Assembly (NCBI RefSeq): GCF_001571225.1
Contig: NZ_BCTJ01000014.1
Coordinates: 51,670 to 115,669, forward strand
DNA: 64,000 bases
DNA from: Hydrogenophaga palleronii NBRC 102513
GTDB lineage: Bacteria > Pseudomonadota > Gammaproteobacteria > Burkholderiales > Burkholderiaceae_C
Direction of reading: 5' to 3'
Shown: in pieces, positions 16,070 to 24,688 of the stretch
How positions within the stretch are numbered: the stretch's first letter is position 1
How the letters are laid out: each line of letters begins with the position of its first letter
Notes under the pieces: model-generated
Database searches by the model: none
Told to the model about the DNA's origin: nothing
What the model saw: the letters and a program-made list of their open reading frames with translations, nothing else
Program-made: the position numbers and the translations under genes

Positions 16070-19000
16070 ATGCACCTGCTCAGCACCCGCCCCGGAGGCC
16101 ACGTCGAAGACGGCGGCCAGGGTGTGGTGCGCGTGGAGCAGACGCCGGGCGACATCGTGGTGCTCAGCGCCGCCGACACCACGCTCTCGCTGCTGGCCGA
16201 CGCGGCCGCCAGCCTGGGTGATGGTTTTCCCAGCGTGCGCCTGGTCAACCTGATGTGGCTGCGCCAGCCCGCGTCCACCGACATGTATGTGGACGAGGTG
16301 CTGCAGCACGCGCGGGTGGTGGTGATCGACCACCTCGGCGCGCCCAGCGACTGGGCCTACGTGGTGGAGCAGGCGGTGTCGCTGGCCGCCAAACGCGGCC
16401 AGTGGCTGGTGCTGTTCTCCGGCGACAACGTGCAGGACCCGCAGTTGCTGATGCGCAGCACCGCCGCGCCGGAAGACTGCGACCACCTCTGGCGCTGCCT
16501 GCGCGAAGGCGGGCGCGACAACGCGCTGGCCTTCTTCTCGCTCATCGGCCACGCCGCCTTCGGCCTGGGGCCGCGCCCGCCCAGCCCCGCACCGCTGCCG
16601 CCGGTGATGCCCTACACCCCGCAGGCCGCCGCGCCCTGGCGCGAGGGGGCGCCGGTGGCCTTGCTGGTGTTCTACCGCGCCCACCTGCAGGCCGGCAACA
16701 CGGCGGTGTTTGACGCCGTGCTGGCCGCGCTCGCCGACGAAGGCCTGAATGGCCTGGCGGTGGCGGTGGACTCGCTCAAGAACCCGGCCAGTCTGGCGCG
16801 CCTGCAGTCCATGGCGCAGGAGCACCGCGTGGCCGTGGTGCTCAACGCCACCAGCTTTGCCGTTGCGTCGCTGGACGGCAGCGACGACGCCTTGCCCGAC
16901 AGCGCGGCCCTGTCCGCTCTGGCCGGTGATGCGCCGGTGCTGCAACTCATCACCGCCGGTTGTTCGCTGGAACAGTGGCAGGGCGACCCGCACGGCCTGG
17001 CGCCGCGCGACCTCGCCATGCAGGTGGTGCTGCCCGAGGTGGACGGGCGCATCGGCACACGCGCCATCAGCTTCAAGGGTCTGGCCTGGCGCTGCGAGCG
17101 CACCGAGGTGGACGTGGTGCGTTACCAGCCCGAACCCGAGCGCATCCGCTTCGTGGCCGAACTGGCGCGCCGCTGGTGCACGCTGCGCGACAAGCCGGCG
17201 GCGCAGAAGCGCATTGCGCTGATCCTCGCCAACTACCCCAACGACGACGCGCGCCTGGCCAATGGCGTCGGCCTGGACACGCCCGCGTCCACGCTGGGCA
17301 TCCTGCAGACCTTGCGCGAAGCCGGTTACGCCACCGGCGAACTGCCCATCGACAGCGGCGCGCTGATGGACCAGCTGGTGCAAGGCGTCACCAACGACGT
17401 GCACGCCAACGAAGACCGGCCTGCGCACCAGAGCCTGGCCATGGCCGATTACCTGGCCGACTTCCAGGCCTTGCCGCAGGAGAGCCAGGACGCGGTGAAC
17501 AGCCTCTGGGGTGAGGCCGCGCAAGACCCGATGGTGCGCAGCGGCCGCTTCATGGTGCCCGGCCAGCGCTTCGGCCAGGTGTTCGTCGGCATCCAGCCCG
17601 CGCGCGGACGAGACCTCGATCTGGTGGCGAGTTACCACGACGCCGACCTCGTGCCCACGCACGCCTACCTCGCGTTTTATTTCTGGCTGCGGCGCGCCTT
17701 CGCGGTGGACGCGGTGGTGCACGTCGGCAAACACGGCAACCTCGAATGGCTGCCGGGCAAGAGCGTGGCCCTGGGCGCGGCCTGTTGGCCCGACGCCATC
17801 CTGGGCCCGCTGCCGCACCTGTACCCCTTCATCGTCAACGACCCCGGCGAAGGCAGCCAGGCCAAGCGCCGCACGCAGGCGGTGATCATCGACCACCTCA
17901 TGCCCGCCCTCACGCGCGCCGAAACCTACGGTCCGCTGCAAGAGCTCGAGCGCCAGATGGACGAGTACTACGAGGCCCTGTCGCTCGACCCGCGCCGCGC
18001 CAGGCTGCTGCGCGAAGGCATCCTGGCCCAGGTGCTCAAGCACCAGCTGCACCAGGAGCTGGGCTTCCAGCCACCGGCCGACGACGCACAGCGCGAGCAA
18101 CTGCTGGCGCGGCTCGACGCCTACCTGTGCGAGATCAAGGAGTCGCAGATCCGCGACGGCCTGCACATCCTCGGCCAGTCGCCGCAGGGCCGCCAGCGCA
18201 CCGACACCCTGGTGGCGCTGGCGCGTTTTCCCGGCGGCCAGGTGGCGGGGCAGGGCAGCCTGCTGGTGGCGCTGGCGCGAGACCTCGGCCTGCACGGCTT
18301 CGACCCGCTCAGCCCCGAGTGGGCCGACACCTGGACCGGCCCGCGCCCCGAGGCCTTGCAGGCCCTGAGCGACGAAGCCTGGCGCCACGCCGGCCACACC
18401 CGCGAACGGCTGGAGCTGCTGGCCACGGCCCTGGTGGCGCAACACGCCGGCGCCGAGACCACCCCGCTCGACGCGCAGGCCTGGCCGCACAGCGCGCCGG
18501 TCTTGCAGCGCCTGCGCCAGACCCTGGCGCCGCGCCTGGACGCCTGCGGCCCGAACGAAATCGGCCAGTTGCTGCGTGGCCTCTCGGGCCGTTTCGTGCC
18601 CGCCGGCCCGAGCGGCGCGCCCTCGCGAGGCCGGCCCGATGTCTTGCCCACCGGGCGCAACTTCTATTCGGTGGACACGCGCGCCGTGCCCACGCCCACC
18701 GCCTACGCCATGGGCGCGCTGGCGGCCGAACGCGTGGTCGAGCGCCACGTGCAGGACCACGGCAACTTCCCTACCGCGGTCGGCCTGTCGGTCTGGGGCA
18801 CCAGCACCATGCGCACCGGCGGTGAAGACATCGGCCAGGCCTTTGCACTGCTCGGCGTGCGGCCCACCTTTGCGCCGGGCAGCAACCGGGTGGTGGACAT
18901 CGAAGTGCTGCCGATGGCGATCAAGAACCGGCCGCGCGTGGACGTGACGCTGCGCGTCTCCGGCTTCTTCCGCGACGCTTTCCCCAACGTGATCGACCTG

Positions 19001-19867
19001 TTCGACACCGCCGTGCGCGCGGTTGCCGCCATCTCCGAGGCCGACGAGCCCGACGACATCAACCCGATCCGCGTGCGCGTGCAGCGCGAAGCCGCCGCCG
19101 CCGTGGCCGCGGGTGCCGAAGCCGAAGACGCACAGCGCCAGGCCACCTGGCGCGTGTTCGGCCCACGCCCGGGCGGTTACGGCGCCGGCCTGCAGGAACT
19201 CATTGACAGCGGCCGCTGGCAGCACAACGCCGATCTGGCCCAGGCCTACCTGCGTGCCGGCGCCTTTGCCTACGGCCAGGGTGGTCACGGCACGGCCGCG
19301 CGCGAGGCCTTCGAGCAACGCCTGGCGCGCGTGGACGCGGTGCTGCACAACCAGGACAACCGCGAGCACGACATCCTCGACTCCGACGACTACTACCAGT
19401 TCCAGGGCGGCATGGCCTCGGCCGTGCTGCACCTCACCGGCACGCCGGCCGCGCTGTACCACGGCGACTTCAGCACGCCCGGCGTGCCGCGCGTGCGCAC
19501 GCTGGGCGAAGAGGTGGCGCGGGTGGTGCGCGCGCGCGCCGTCAACCCGAAGTGGATCGACGGTGTGAAGCGCCACGGCTACAAGGGCGCCTTCGAAATC
19601 GCCGCCACGGTGGACTACCTGTTCGCGTTCGACGCCACCACCGGCGTGGTCGGCGACCATCAGTACGCGCTGGTGGCCGACGCCTACCTGCACGACGACG
19701 ACACACGCGGCTTCCTGCAACAACACAACCCGCTGGCGCTGCGCGGCATCGGCGAGCGCCTGCTCGAAGCCATGCAGCGCGGCCTCTGGGCCGAGCCGGG
19801 CGAGCACCGCGAGCGCATCGAACAGCATCTGCTGGAACTCGAGCACCATCTGGAGGAGGGCCGATGA
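16070..19867 (+). CDS. cobN: Cobaltochelatase large subunit CobN
   Basis: A 1265-residue protein, full length for CobN, homologous to the BchH/ChlH large subunit of magnesium chelatase. It binds hydrogenobyrinic acid a,c-diamide and inserts cobalt in an ATP-dependent way with AAA+ partners. Recognisable segments include VVHVGKHGNLEWLPGK, FIVNDPGEG, NFYSVDTRAVPT, SVWGTSTMRTGGEDIGQA and HGYKGAFEIA. It starts 10 bases after cobW. Its AAA+ partners here are chlI/chlD-type, not cobS/cobT cobaltochelatase subunits. Confidence 0.95.
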   Translation: MHLLSTRPGGHVEDGGQGVVRVEQTPGDIVVLSAADTTLSLLADAAASLGDGFPSVRLVNLMWLRQPASTDMYVDEVLQHARVVVIDHLGAPSDWAYVVEQAVSLAAKRGQWLVLFSGDNVQDPQLLMRSTAAPEDCDHLWRCLREGGRDNALAFFSLIGHAAFGLGPRPPSPAPLPPVMPYTPQAAAPWREGAPVALLVFYRAHLQAGNTAVFDAVLAALADEGLNGLAVAVDSLKNPASLARLQSMAQEHRVAVVLNATSFAVASLDGSDDALPDSAALSALAGDAPVLQLITAGCSLEQWQGDPHGLAPRDLAMQVVLPEVDGRIGTRAISFKGLAWRCERTEVDVVRYQPEPERIRFVAELARRWCTLRDKPAAQKRIALILANYPNDDARLANGVGLDTPASTLGILQTLREAGYATGELPIDSGALMDQLVQGVTNDVHANEDRPAHQSLAMADYLADFQALPQESQDAVNSLWGEAAQDPMVRSGRFMVPGQRFGQVFVGIQPARGRDLDLVASYHDADLVPTHAYLAFYFWLRRAFAVDAVVHVGKHGNLEWLPGKSVALGAACWPDAILGPLPHLYPFIVNDPGEGSQAKRRTQAVIIDHLMPALTRAETYGPLQELERQMDEYYEALSLDPRRARLLREGILAQVLKHQLHQELGFQPPADDAQREQLLARLDAYLCEIKESQIRDGLHILGQSPQGRQRTDTLVALARFPGGQVAGQGSLLVALARDLGLHGFDPLSPEWADTWTGPRPEALQALSDEAWRHAGHTRERLELLATALVAQHAGAETTPLDAQAWPHSAPVLQRLRQTLAPRLDACGPNEIGQLLRGLSGRFVPAGPSGAPSRGRPDVLPTGRNFYSVDTRAVPTPTAYAMGALAAERVVERHVQDHGNFPTAVGLSVWGTSTMRTGGEDIGQAFALLGVRPTFAPGSNRVVDIEVLPMAIKNRPRVDVTLRVSGFFRDAFPNVIDLFDTAVRAVAAISEADEPDDINPIRVRVQREAAAAVAAGAEAEDAQRQATWRVFGPRPGGYGAGLQELIDSGRWQHNADLAQAYLRAGAFAYGQGGHGTAAREAFEQRLARVDAVLHNQDNREHDILDSDDYYQFQGGMASAVLHLTGTPAALYHGDFSTPGVPRVRTLGEEVARVVRARAVNPKWIDGVKRHGYKGAFEIAATVDYLFAFDATTGVVGDHQYALVADAYLHDDDTRGFLQQHNPLALRGIGERLLEAMQRGLWAEPGEHRERIEQHLLELEHHLEEGR

Positions 19868-19891
19868 CGCATGCCCGCCGCGTCGTGAATC

Positions 19892-19999
19892 TGCTCCTTC
19901 CCCTTTCCTTTGTGAGGGGAGGCCGGGATGGGGCCTGCGCGCCGACCACATGGCTTCAGCGGCCCCCACCCCAACGCTCCCCCGGAAGGGGCGGGAGCA
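19892..19999. repeat. Inverted-repeat element between cobN and chlI
   Basis: About 108 bp bounded by TGCTCC and GGAGCA, with long imperfect complementarity between the halves (TGCTCCTTCCCC with GGGGCGGGAGCA; GGATGGGGCC with GGCCCCCACCCC). It fills most of the 187-bp gap and would fold into one extended hairpin in the transcript. It resembles small miniature-type repeats common in Comamonadaceae; that comparison is from memory. Confidence 0.65.
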
Positions 20000-20054
20000 A
20001 CACCGATGTGCCTGCATCGCTTGCCCCCACACGCTGCGAACCGGAGAAAACCGC

Positions 20055-21152
20055 ATGAGCCTTGAACCCACCGAACTGCACGCGGCATCAACGCCGGCAT
20101 TCCCTTTCTCCGCCCTGGTCGGCCAGGACGCGCTGCAGGGCGCCTTGCTGCTGGCCGCCATCGACCCCGGCATGGGCGGTGTGCTGATCAGCGGGCCGCG
20201 TGGCACCGCCAAGTCCACCTCGGCGCGTGCGCTCGCCGCATTGCTGCCGAACGCCCCGTTCGTCACGCTGCCGCTGGCGGCCAGCCTGGAACAGCTGGTG
20301 GGCACGCTCAACCTGGAAGACGTGTTGCGCGACGGCCAGGTGCGGCTCGCGCCCGGCCTGGTGGCGCGCGCACACGGCGGCGTGTTGTACGTGGACGAGG
20401 TCAATCTGCTGCCCGACGCGCTGGTTGACGCGCTGCTCGATGTCGCCGCCAGCGGCGTCAACACCGTGGAGCGCGACGGCGTGTCGCGCCAGCACGCCGC
20501 GCAGTTCGTGCTGGTCGGCACCATGAACCCGGAAGAGGGCGAACTGCGGCCGCAGCTGCTGGACCGTTTCGGCCTCTCGGTGGCGCTCGCCAACCCGAGC
20601 GACGCCGCGCAGCGCCAGGCCATCGTGCGCGCCCGGCTGGCCTTTGACGCCGACCCGCAGCGCCTGCTGGGCGAACACGCCGAGGCCCAGGCGCACCTGG
20701 TGGCATCGCTGGCCGCCGCGCGTGCCGTGTTGCCGAAACTGCAGTGGTCGGACGCGGTGCTGCAGCACGCCGCCCAGCTGGCCCAGGCCGCCGGTGTGGA
20801 CGGCATCCGCGCCGACCTGGTGATGCTGCGCGCCGCACGCGCCCTGGCCGCGCTGGCGCAGCGCGACACCGTGAGCGTGGCCGACGTGGACGCCGTGGCC
20901 GAACTGGCGCTGGCACACCGCCGCGCACCCCACGGCCAGCCGCCCGCGGGTGGCAACGCAGCGGCCACACCGCAGGCCGCGCCGCCACCGCCTGCCGGCG
21001 GCAACGGCAATGCGAGCAGCCAGGCGAACGGACCGGCATCCACCACGGCCGGAACACCCGCCGCCGACGGCGACTGGGGCGCGTTGCCGCCACAGCCACA
21101 AGGCATGGAACGGGTGCTTCACACGGGGGCCTGGCCCCCAAAAAAAGCATGA
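20055..21152 (+). CDS. chlI: AAA+ ATPase subunit (ChlI/BchI-type) of cobalt chelatase
   Basis: A 365-residue AAA+ protein. Walker A is SGPRGTAKST, Walker B VLYVDEVNLL, sensor 1 TMNPEEGELRPQLLDRFG. After residue about 300 comes a Pro/Ala/Gly-rich linker typical of the ChlD architecture, ending WPPKKA at a TGA. In a CobN context this is the small ATPase subunit. The linker, which a free ChlI does not need, and the A7 run just before the stop suggest that some ribosomes shift to -1 and continue into the VWA frame, making a full ChlD. The ATG is preceded by GGAGAAA. Confidence 0.9.
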   Translation: MSLEPTELHAASTPAFPFSALVGQDALQGALLLAAIDPGMGGVLISGPRGTAKSTSARALAALLPNAPFVTLPLAASLEQLVGTLNLEDVLRDGQVRLAPGLVARAHGGVLYVDEVNLLPDALVDALLDVAASGVNTVERDGVSRQHAAQFVLVGTMNPEEGELRPQLLDRFGLSVALANPSDAAQRQAIVRARLAFDADPQRLLGEHAEAQAHLVASLAAARAVLPKLQWSDAVLQHAAQLAQAAGVDGIRADLVMLRAARALAALAQRDTVSVADVDAVAELALAHRRAPHGQPPAGGNAAATPQAAPPPPAGGNGNASSQANGPASTTAGTPAADGDWGALPPQPQGMERVLHTGAWPPKKA

Positions 21153-21191
21153 GCCACCCCAGCCCCAGCGCGCTCGGCGCGCCCGGTGGCT
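21125..21191 (+). other. Probable -1 programmed ribosomal frameshift site (chlI to chlD)
   Basis: Seven A (21140-21146) read in the chlI frame as CCA AAA AAA GCA TGA, a canonical A-AAA-AAA slippery heptamer. A slip of -1 continues AGC ATG AGC into the VWA frame, giving about 596 residues. GGGGG at 21125-21129 sits 10-15 bases upstream and could act like a stimulatory Shine-Dalgarno; it also forms a GGGGGC/GCCCCC hairpin. Downstream, after 5 bases, AGCCACC (21152-21158) pairs with GGTGGCT (21185-21191) around an inner GCGCGC/GCGCGC stem. Confidence 0.7.
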
Positions 21192-21844
21192 GGCGGTGGC
21201 CAGGCCCCAGACCCGCAGCACCCCGGCCCACGCTGGCGCGGCACGCTGCGCGAGCCACCCCGGCCGCGGGCGGTGCCGGCATCCACTGGGTGCGCACGCT
21301 GTTGGCCAAGGGGCCGCAACGGCTGGCCGCGGCCCACCTGCGCCACCGGCCGCTGCACACGCGCGTGCCGCCGCTGCACCTGATCGCGCTCGACACCTCG
21401 GGCTCGATGCGCCAGGGCGGGCGCCTGGCCTGGGCCAAGGGTTATGCCGCGCGCCTGATCGAACAGGCCGCGCGCGCCGGTGACCACGTGGCGCTGATCG
21501 GCTTCGGCGGCCAGGGCGTGCAACTGCTGCTGCCCCCCGGCCCGGCGCGCGCCGCCGGCAGCGCCCGGGTGCGCCCGCTCGGCGGAGGCGGCGGCACACC
21601 GCTGGCGGCCTGCCTGCACGAGGCCGAGCGCCTGCTGCAGCGCGACCAGCGCCTGCGTGGCCCGGGCGGTGGCGACAACAACTGCCTCTGGCTGCTCACC
21701 GATGGCCGCACGCTGGAGCAAGCCGCCGCGCCCGCGAGCGCGGCCCACATCGTCGTGGTGGATTTCGACGACCCCCTGCGCCCCGTCGGCCGCTGTGCCG
21801 CCTGGGCAACCGACTGGCGGGCCGAACACCGGCTGGCGCACTGA
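21149..21844 (+). CDS. chlD: VWA-domain subunit (ChlD carboxy-terminal part) of cobalt chelatase
   Basis: A 231-codon frame whose ATG overlaps the chlI stop by 4 bases. It begins with a Pro/Ala-rich linker and then a von Willebrand A domain with the MIDAS motif LDTSGSM, plus GGGGTPLA and LLTDGR. Magnesium-chelatase D subunits normally carry an AAA+ domain, linker and VWA domain in one chain. Here the AAA+ and linker parts are in the preceding frame, so full ChlD would arise by -1 frameshifting. Independent initiation at the overlapping ATG could also make a free VWA protein. It acts with CobN in cobalt insertion. Confidence 0.85.
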   Translation: MSHPSPSALGAPGGWRWPGPRPAAPRPTLARHAARATPAAGGAGIHWVRTLLAKGPQRLAAAHLRHRPLHTRVPPLHLIALDTSGSMRQGGRLAWAKGYAARLIEQAARAGDHVALIGFGGQGVQLLLPPGPARAAGSARVRPLGGGGGTPLAACLHEAERLLQRDQRLRGPGGGDNNCLWLLTDGRTLEQAAAPASAAHIVVVDFDDPLRPVGRCAAWATDWRAEHRLAH

Positions 21845-21864
21845 ACCTGATTTTCCCACCCACC

Positions 21865-22272
21865 ATGTCCACACGCGAAACCGTTTCACCACCGATGACC
21901 GAGGTCATCGTCTGCACTACCTGCCGCCCGGCGGGCGCGTCGCGCGAGCAACGCGCGGCTGGCGACATCCTGTTCGAGGCGGTGCAGGCCGCGCAGGCTT
22001 TTGCAGAGGCGCCCGATGCGCAGGTGCGCGTGCGTGGCATGGCCTGCCTCAGCAGTTGCTCGCGCGCCTGCTCGGTGGCCTTCCAGGCGCCCGGCAAATA
22101 CACCTACCTGTTTGGTGACCTGCAGCCCGACGAAGAAACCGCCGCGCACGTGCTGGCCTGTGCCGCCATGCACGCGGCAGCGGCCGACGGCAACCTGCTG
22201 CGCAATGAGCGCCCGGCGCGGCTGCGCAGCGGCATCCTCGCGCGCCTGCCACCCAGCCTGGGGGCACCATGA
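21865..22272 (+). CDS. DUF1636 family protein, predicted metal- or Fe-S-binding
   Basis: A 135-residue protein with a CTTCRP motif near the start, then CLSSCSRACSVAF, and a late Cys in VLACAA. This is the cysteine-rich, thioredoxin-like-ferredoxin-type pattern of DUF1636, a family often found beside cobalamin genes. The chain starts after the VWA gene by 20 bases. I infer a redox or metal-delivery role in corrinoid synthesis; there is no direct evidence for it. A second in-frame ATG (MTEVIVC) ten codons in is also possible. Confidence 0.8.
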   Translation: MSTRETVSPPMTEVIVCTTCRPAGASREQRAAGDILFEAVQAAQAFAEAPDAQVRVRGMACLSSCSRACSVAFQAPGKYTYLFGDLQPDEETAAHVLACAAMHAAAADGNLLRNERPARLRSGILARLPPSLGAP

Positions 22273-22389
22273 GGCCGCCGCGCATGGCCCCGCTTTCTGT
22301 TTTCTGTCCCGTCCTGGCGCCGAGGGGCGCGGCGCCCAGGGCTTCCTTGTTCAACCGCCTCAATCTTTTTGTCTGAAATGGAGCACCAC

Positions 22390-22575
22390 ATGAATGGAAC
22401 CAGCACCACGGCACCTTCGGGCGCCACCTCCGCCGCACGCAGCCTGCTGCTGCAACTGGCCGCCGCCGCCGGGCTTGGCCTGGTCGTGTTGTACGGCGTG
22501 GCTTTCGCCGAGAGCCCGCTGGCACACAACGCGGCGCACGACGTGCGCCACGTGACTGTCAAACCCTGTCACTAA
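22390..22575 (+). CDS. cbtB: Cobalt transporter subunit CbtB
   Basis: A 61-residue protein with one transmembrane helix (SLLLQLAAAAGLGLVVLYGVAF) and a His-rich tail (SPLAHNAAHDVRHVTVKPCH), the hallmark of CbtB. I chose the ATG before NGTSTT because GGAG lies six bases upstream; longer starts exist at 22378 and at a TTG at 22369. CbtB works with the multi-pass CbtA downstream and is usually under B12 control in proteobacteria; no separate riboswitch is visible here. The 117 bases before it hold GC-rich inverted repeats only. Confidence 0.88.
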   Translation: MNGTSTTAPSGATSAARSLLLQLAAAAGLGLVVLYGVAFAESPLAHNAAHDVRHVTVKPCH

Positions 22576-22580
22576 GAGAA

Positions 22581-22655
22581 CACCTCTGCCGCGCTGCGCG
22601 ACCCCCTCAAGGGGTGATGCCTGCGGCCTGGAAAAGCCAGTTCCGTGGCATCTCT
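22581..22655. repeat. Dispersed hairpin repeat, copy B
   Basis: Related to copies A and C: CACCTCTGCCGCGCTGCGCG, CCCCTCAAGGGG, then an outer stem GATGCC (22616-22621) with GGCATC (22647-22652) around a GGCCTGG-AAAA-GCCAG inner stem. It occupies the cbtB-cbtA gap. Confidence 0.75.
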
Positions 22656-22728
22656 GGACCAGGTGCTTTCGCGCCGGCGACTCCGCCCGAACAGGCGGCT
22701 TCGTTCCAACACTTTTTGGAGTTTCACC

Positions 22729-23532
22729 ATGATTTTTCAACGACTGATCTGGGCCAGCCTGGCCGTTGCGCTGGCCGTCGGCCTTGTGCAGACCGGCGTG
22801 CAGCAACTGCAGGCCGTGCCCATCATCCTGGCCGCCGAGGTCTTTGAAGACCAGAAGATCGAAGCGCCGGCTGCCGCCGAAGCGGCGCCTGACGCGGCTG
22901 CGGCCGAACACGAAGGCCATGCCATGGCCGAAGAAGACGACGAATGGGCGCCGGAGGACGGTTTGGAGCGCACCGGCTGGACCTTCGTCGCCAACGTGCT
23001 GCACGCCTTCAGCATGGCGCTGCTGGTGTTCGCCGTGATGGGAGTGGCCCAGTGGCGCGGCACCACGCTGCGCGCGCTGCCGCTGGCCCTGGTGACCGCC
23101 GCCGCCGGCTGGCTGGTGTTCCACTTCTGGCCCTCGATCGGCCTGCACGCCGAAATCCCCGGCATGGACGCCGCCCGCCTGGGCTCGCGCCAGGCCTGGT
23201 GGATCCTGGCGGCCCTGAGCGCGGCCAGTGCCTGCGCCGTCGCCGCCGGCATGCGCAGCCACCTGCGCTGGCTGCTGGCCGCCGCCCTGCTGGCGCTGCC
23301 CTATGTGGTGGGTGCACCGCACATCACGGCCGACCCGCTGGGCGGCTTCCAGGGCGAAGCCCAGGCTGCGCTGCGCGATCTGGGGCAGCAATTCGTCTGG
23401 GCCACCACCTGGTTGTCGTTGTGCTTCTGGGCCTGCATGGGCGTGGCCGGCGGCCTGGCGTACCAGCGCTGGGTGCAACCGGCCCTGCGCGCCAGCATCG
23501 GCGGTGCCGTTCCTGCGGCCCACGCGGTCTGA
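22729..23532 (+). CDS. cbtA: Cobalt transporter subunit CbtA
   Basis: A 267-residue membrane protein with about six hydrophobic segments and a His/Glu-rich loop after the first helix (EHEGHAMAEEDDEWAPEDG), followed by the family motif RTGWTFVANVLHAFSMALLV. CbtA is the main membrane component of a cobalt uptake system predicted from co-occurrence with B12 genes. I chose the ATG with TGGAG upstream and rejected 28 upstream codons, which read through the repeat. Placement at the end of the cobN-chlI-chlD block fits cobalt supply to the chelatase. Confidence 0.9.
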   Translation: MIFQRLIWASLAVALAVGLVQTGVQQLQAVPIILAAEVFEDQKIEAPAAAEAAPDAAAAEHEGHAMAEEDDEWAPEDGLERTGWTFVANVLHAFSMALLVFAVMGVAQWRGTTLRALPLALVTAAAGWLVFHFWPSIGLHAEIPGMDAARLGSRQAWWILAALSAASACAVAAGMRSHLRWLLAAALLALPYVVGAPHITADPLGGFQGEAQAALRDLGQQFVWATTWLSLCFWACMGVAGGLAYQRWVQPALRASIGGAVPAAHAV

Positions 23533-23576
23533 GGGCAACTGCCCGCTGACGGACGGCACGCCGCCGTCCGCGTGAT

Positions 23577-23612
23577 GGCATTCTGCCGGCCGCTGCCGGC
23601 AGGCAGAATGCC
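23577..23612. repeat. Inverted repeat upstream of bioB
   Basis: GGCATTCTGCC and GGCAGAATGCC form an 11-bp perfect stem with a GC-rich centre, between cbtA and bioB. A second hairpin, GGACGGC/GCCGTCC, lies at 23551-23567. Neither has a T run, so these may be an attenuating or transcript-separating structure. Confidence 0.55.
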
Positions 23613-23639
23613 CACTGACCGTTCAAAGGATCCCGAAAC

Positions 23640-24680
23640 ATGCCGACCGACCTCCTGAGCCCGGCTGCCAGCGTGCAGCCCCTGCATTTCCACGCCACGC
23701 CCAAGCCCGCGCCGCAAGACGACGCCGGCACCCAGCGCTGGAACGTGCCCGACGTGCAGGCCCTGTTTGACCTGCCGTTCTCCGAGCTGCTGTACCGCGC
23801 ACAGACCGTGCACCGCGAACACTTCGACCCGACCGAGGTCGAGCTCGCCACCTTGCTGTCGGTGAAAACCGGCGGTTGCCCCGAAGACTGCGGCTATTGC
23901 CCGCAGTCGGTGCATTTCGACACCGGCCTCACCGCCGGCAAGCTGATGGGCGTGGACGCGGTGCGCGAAGCCGCGCAACGTGCCAAACAGGCCGGCGCCA
24001 CGCGCTTCTGCATGGGCGCGGCCTGGCGCGCGCCGAAAGACCGCGACGTCGACGCCGTGGCCGAGCTGGTGCGCACCGTGAAGGAAGAGGGCCTGGAGGC
24101 CTGCGCCACGCTGGGCATGTTGTCCGACGGCCATGCCGAGATCCTGCGCGATGCCGGCCTCGACTACTACAACCACAACCTCGACAGCGCGCCCGATTTC
24201 TACGGCGAGGTCATCACCACGCGCGACTACCAGGACCGCCTGGACACGCTGGAGCGTGTGCGCGGTGCTGGCGTCAAGGTCTGCTGCGGCGGCATCGTGG
24301 GCATGGGCGAATCGCGCCGGCAACGCGCCGCGCTGGTGGCCCAGCTCGCCAACCTCGCGCCCGACTATCCCGAGTCGGTGCCCATCAACAACCTGGTGAA
24401 GGTGCAGGGCACGCCGCTGGCCGACCAGCCCGACCTCGACCCATTGGAGTTCGTGCGCACCATCGCGGTGGCACGCATCACCATGCCGCGCGCCCGCGTG
24501 CGCCTGTCGGCCGGGCGCCAGCAGATGAGCGAAGCGGTGCAGGCCCTGTGTTTCGTGGCCGGCGCCAACTCCATCTTCTACGGCGAAAAACTGCTGACCA
24601 CCGGCAACCCCGACGTCGAAGCCGACATGGGCCTGCTCAAGAAGCTGGGCCTGCAGCCGCGCCGCGGCCACGGGGGCTGA
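23640..24680 (+). CDS. bioB: Biotin synthase
   Basis: A 346-residue radical-SAM enzyme inserting sulfur into dethiobiotin. The radical-SAM cysteines are C80, C84 and C87 (CPEDCGYC). Other conserved segments are [22 protein letters not shown] and FYGEKLLTT. The ATG has AAAGGA upstream. It leads a bioB-bioA-bioD-bioF run on the plus strand, 9 bases before bioA. Confidence 0.96.
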   Translation: MPTDLLSPAASVQPLHFHATPKPAPQDDAGTQRWNVPDVQALFDLPFSELLYRAQTVHREHFDPTEVELATLLSVKTGGCPEDCGYCPQSVHFDTGLTAGKLMGVDAVREAAQRAKQAGATRFCMGAAWRAPKDRDVDAVAELVRTVKEEGLEACATLGMLSDGHAEILRDAGLDYYNHNLDSAPDFYGEVITTRDYQDRLDTLERVRGAGVKVCCGGIVGMGESRRQRAALVAQLANLAPDYPESVPINNLVKVQGTPLADQPDLDPLEFVRTIAVARITMPRARVRLSAGRQQMSEAVQALCFVAGANSIFYGEKLLTTGNPDVEADMGLLKKLGLQPRRGHGG

Positions 24681-24688
24681 GGCCGGGC

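Noticed and set aside
15809..21106. A 1765-codon open frame on the minus strand, antisense to cobN and chlI.
   Set aside because: It is the complement of a GC-rich coding region read in the shadow frame; its translation is low-complexity (His/Gln/Arg/Gly) with no domain, and cobN, chlI and chlD on the other strand have intact motifs.
20055..21844. chlI/chlD as one gene broken by a sequencing error or frameshift mutation.
   Set aside because: The A7 run with canonical slippery phase, the downstream stem at the right spacing and the overlapping ATG argue for programmed shifting. A sequencing error in the A run cannot be fully excluded from the sequence alone.
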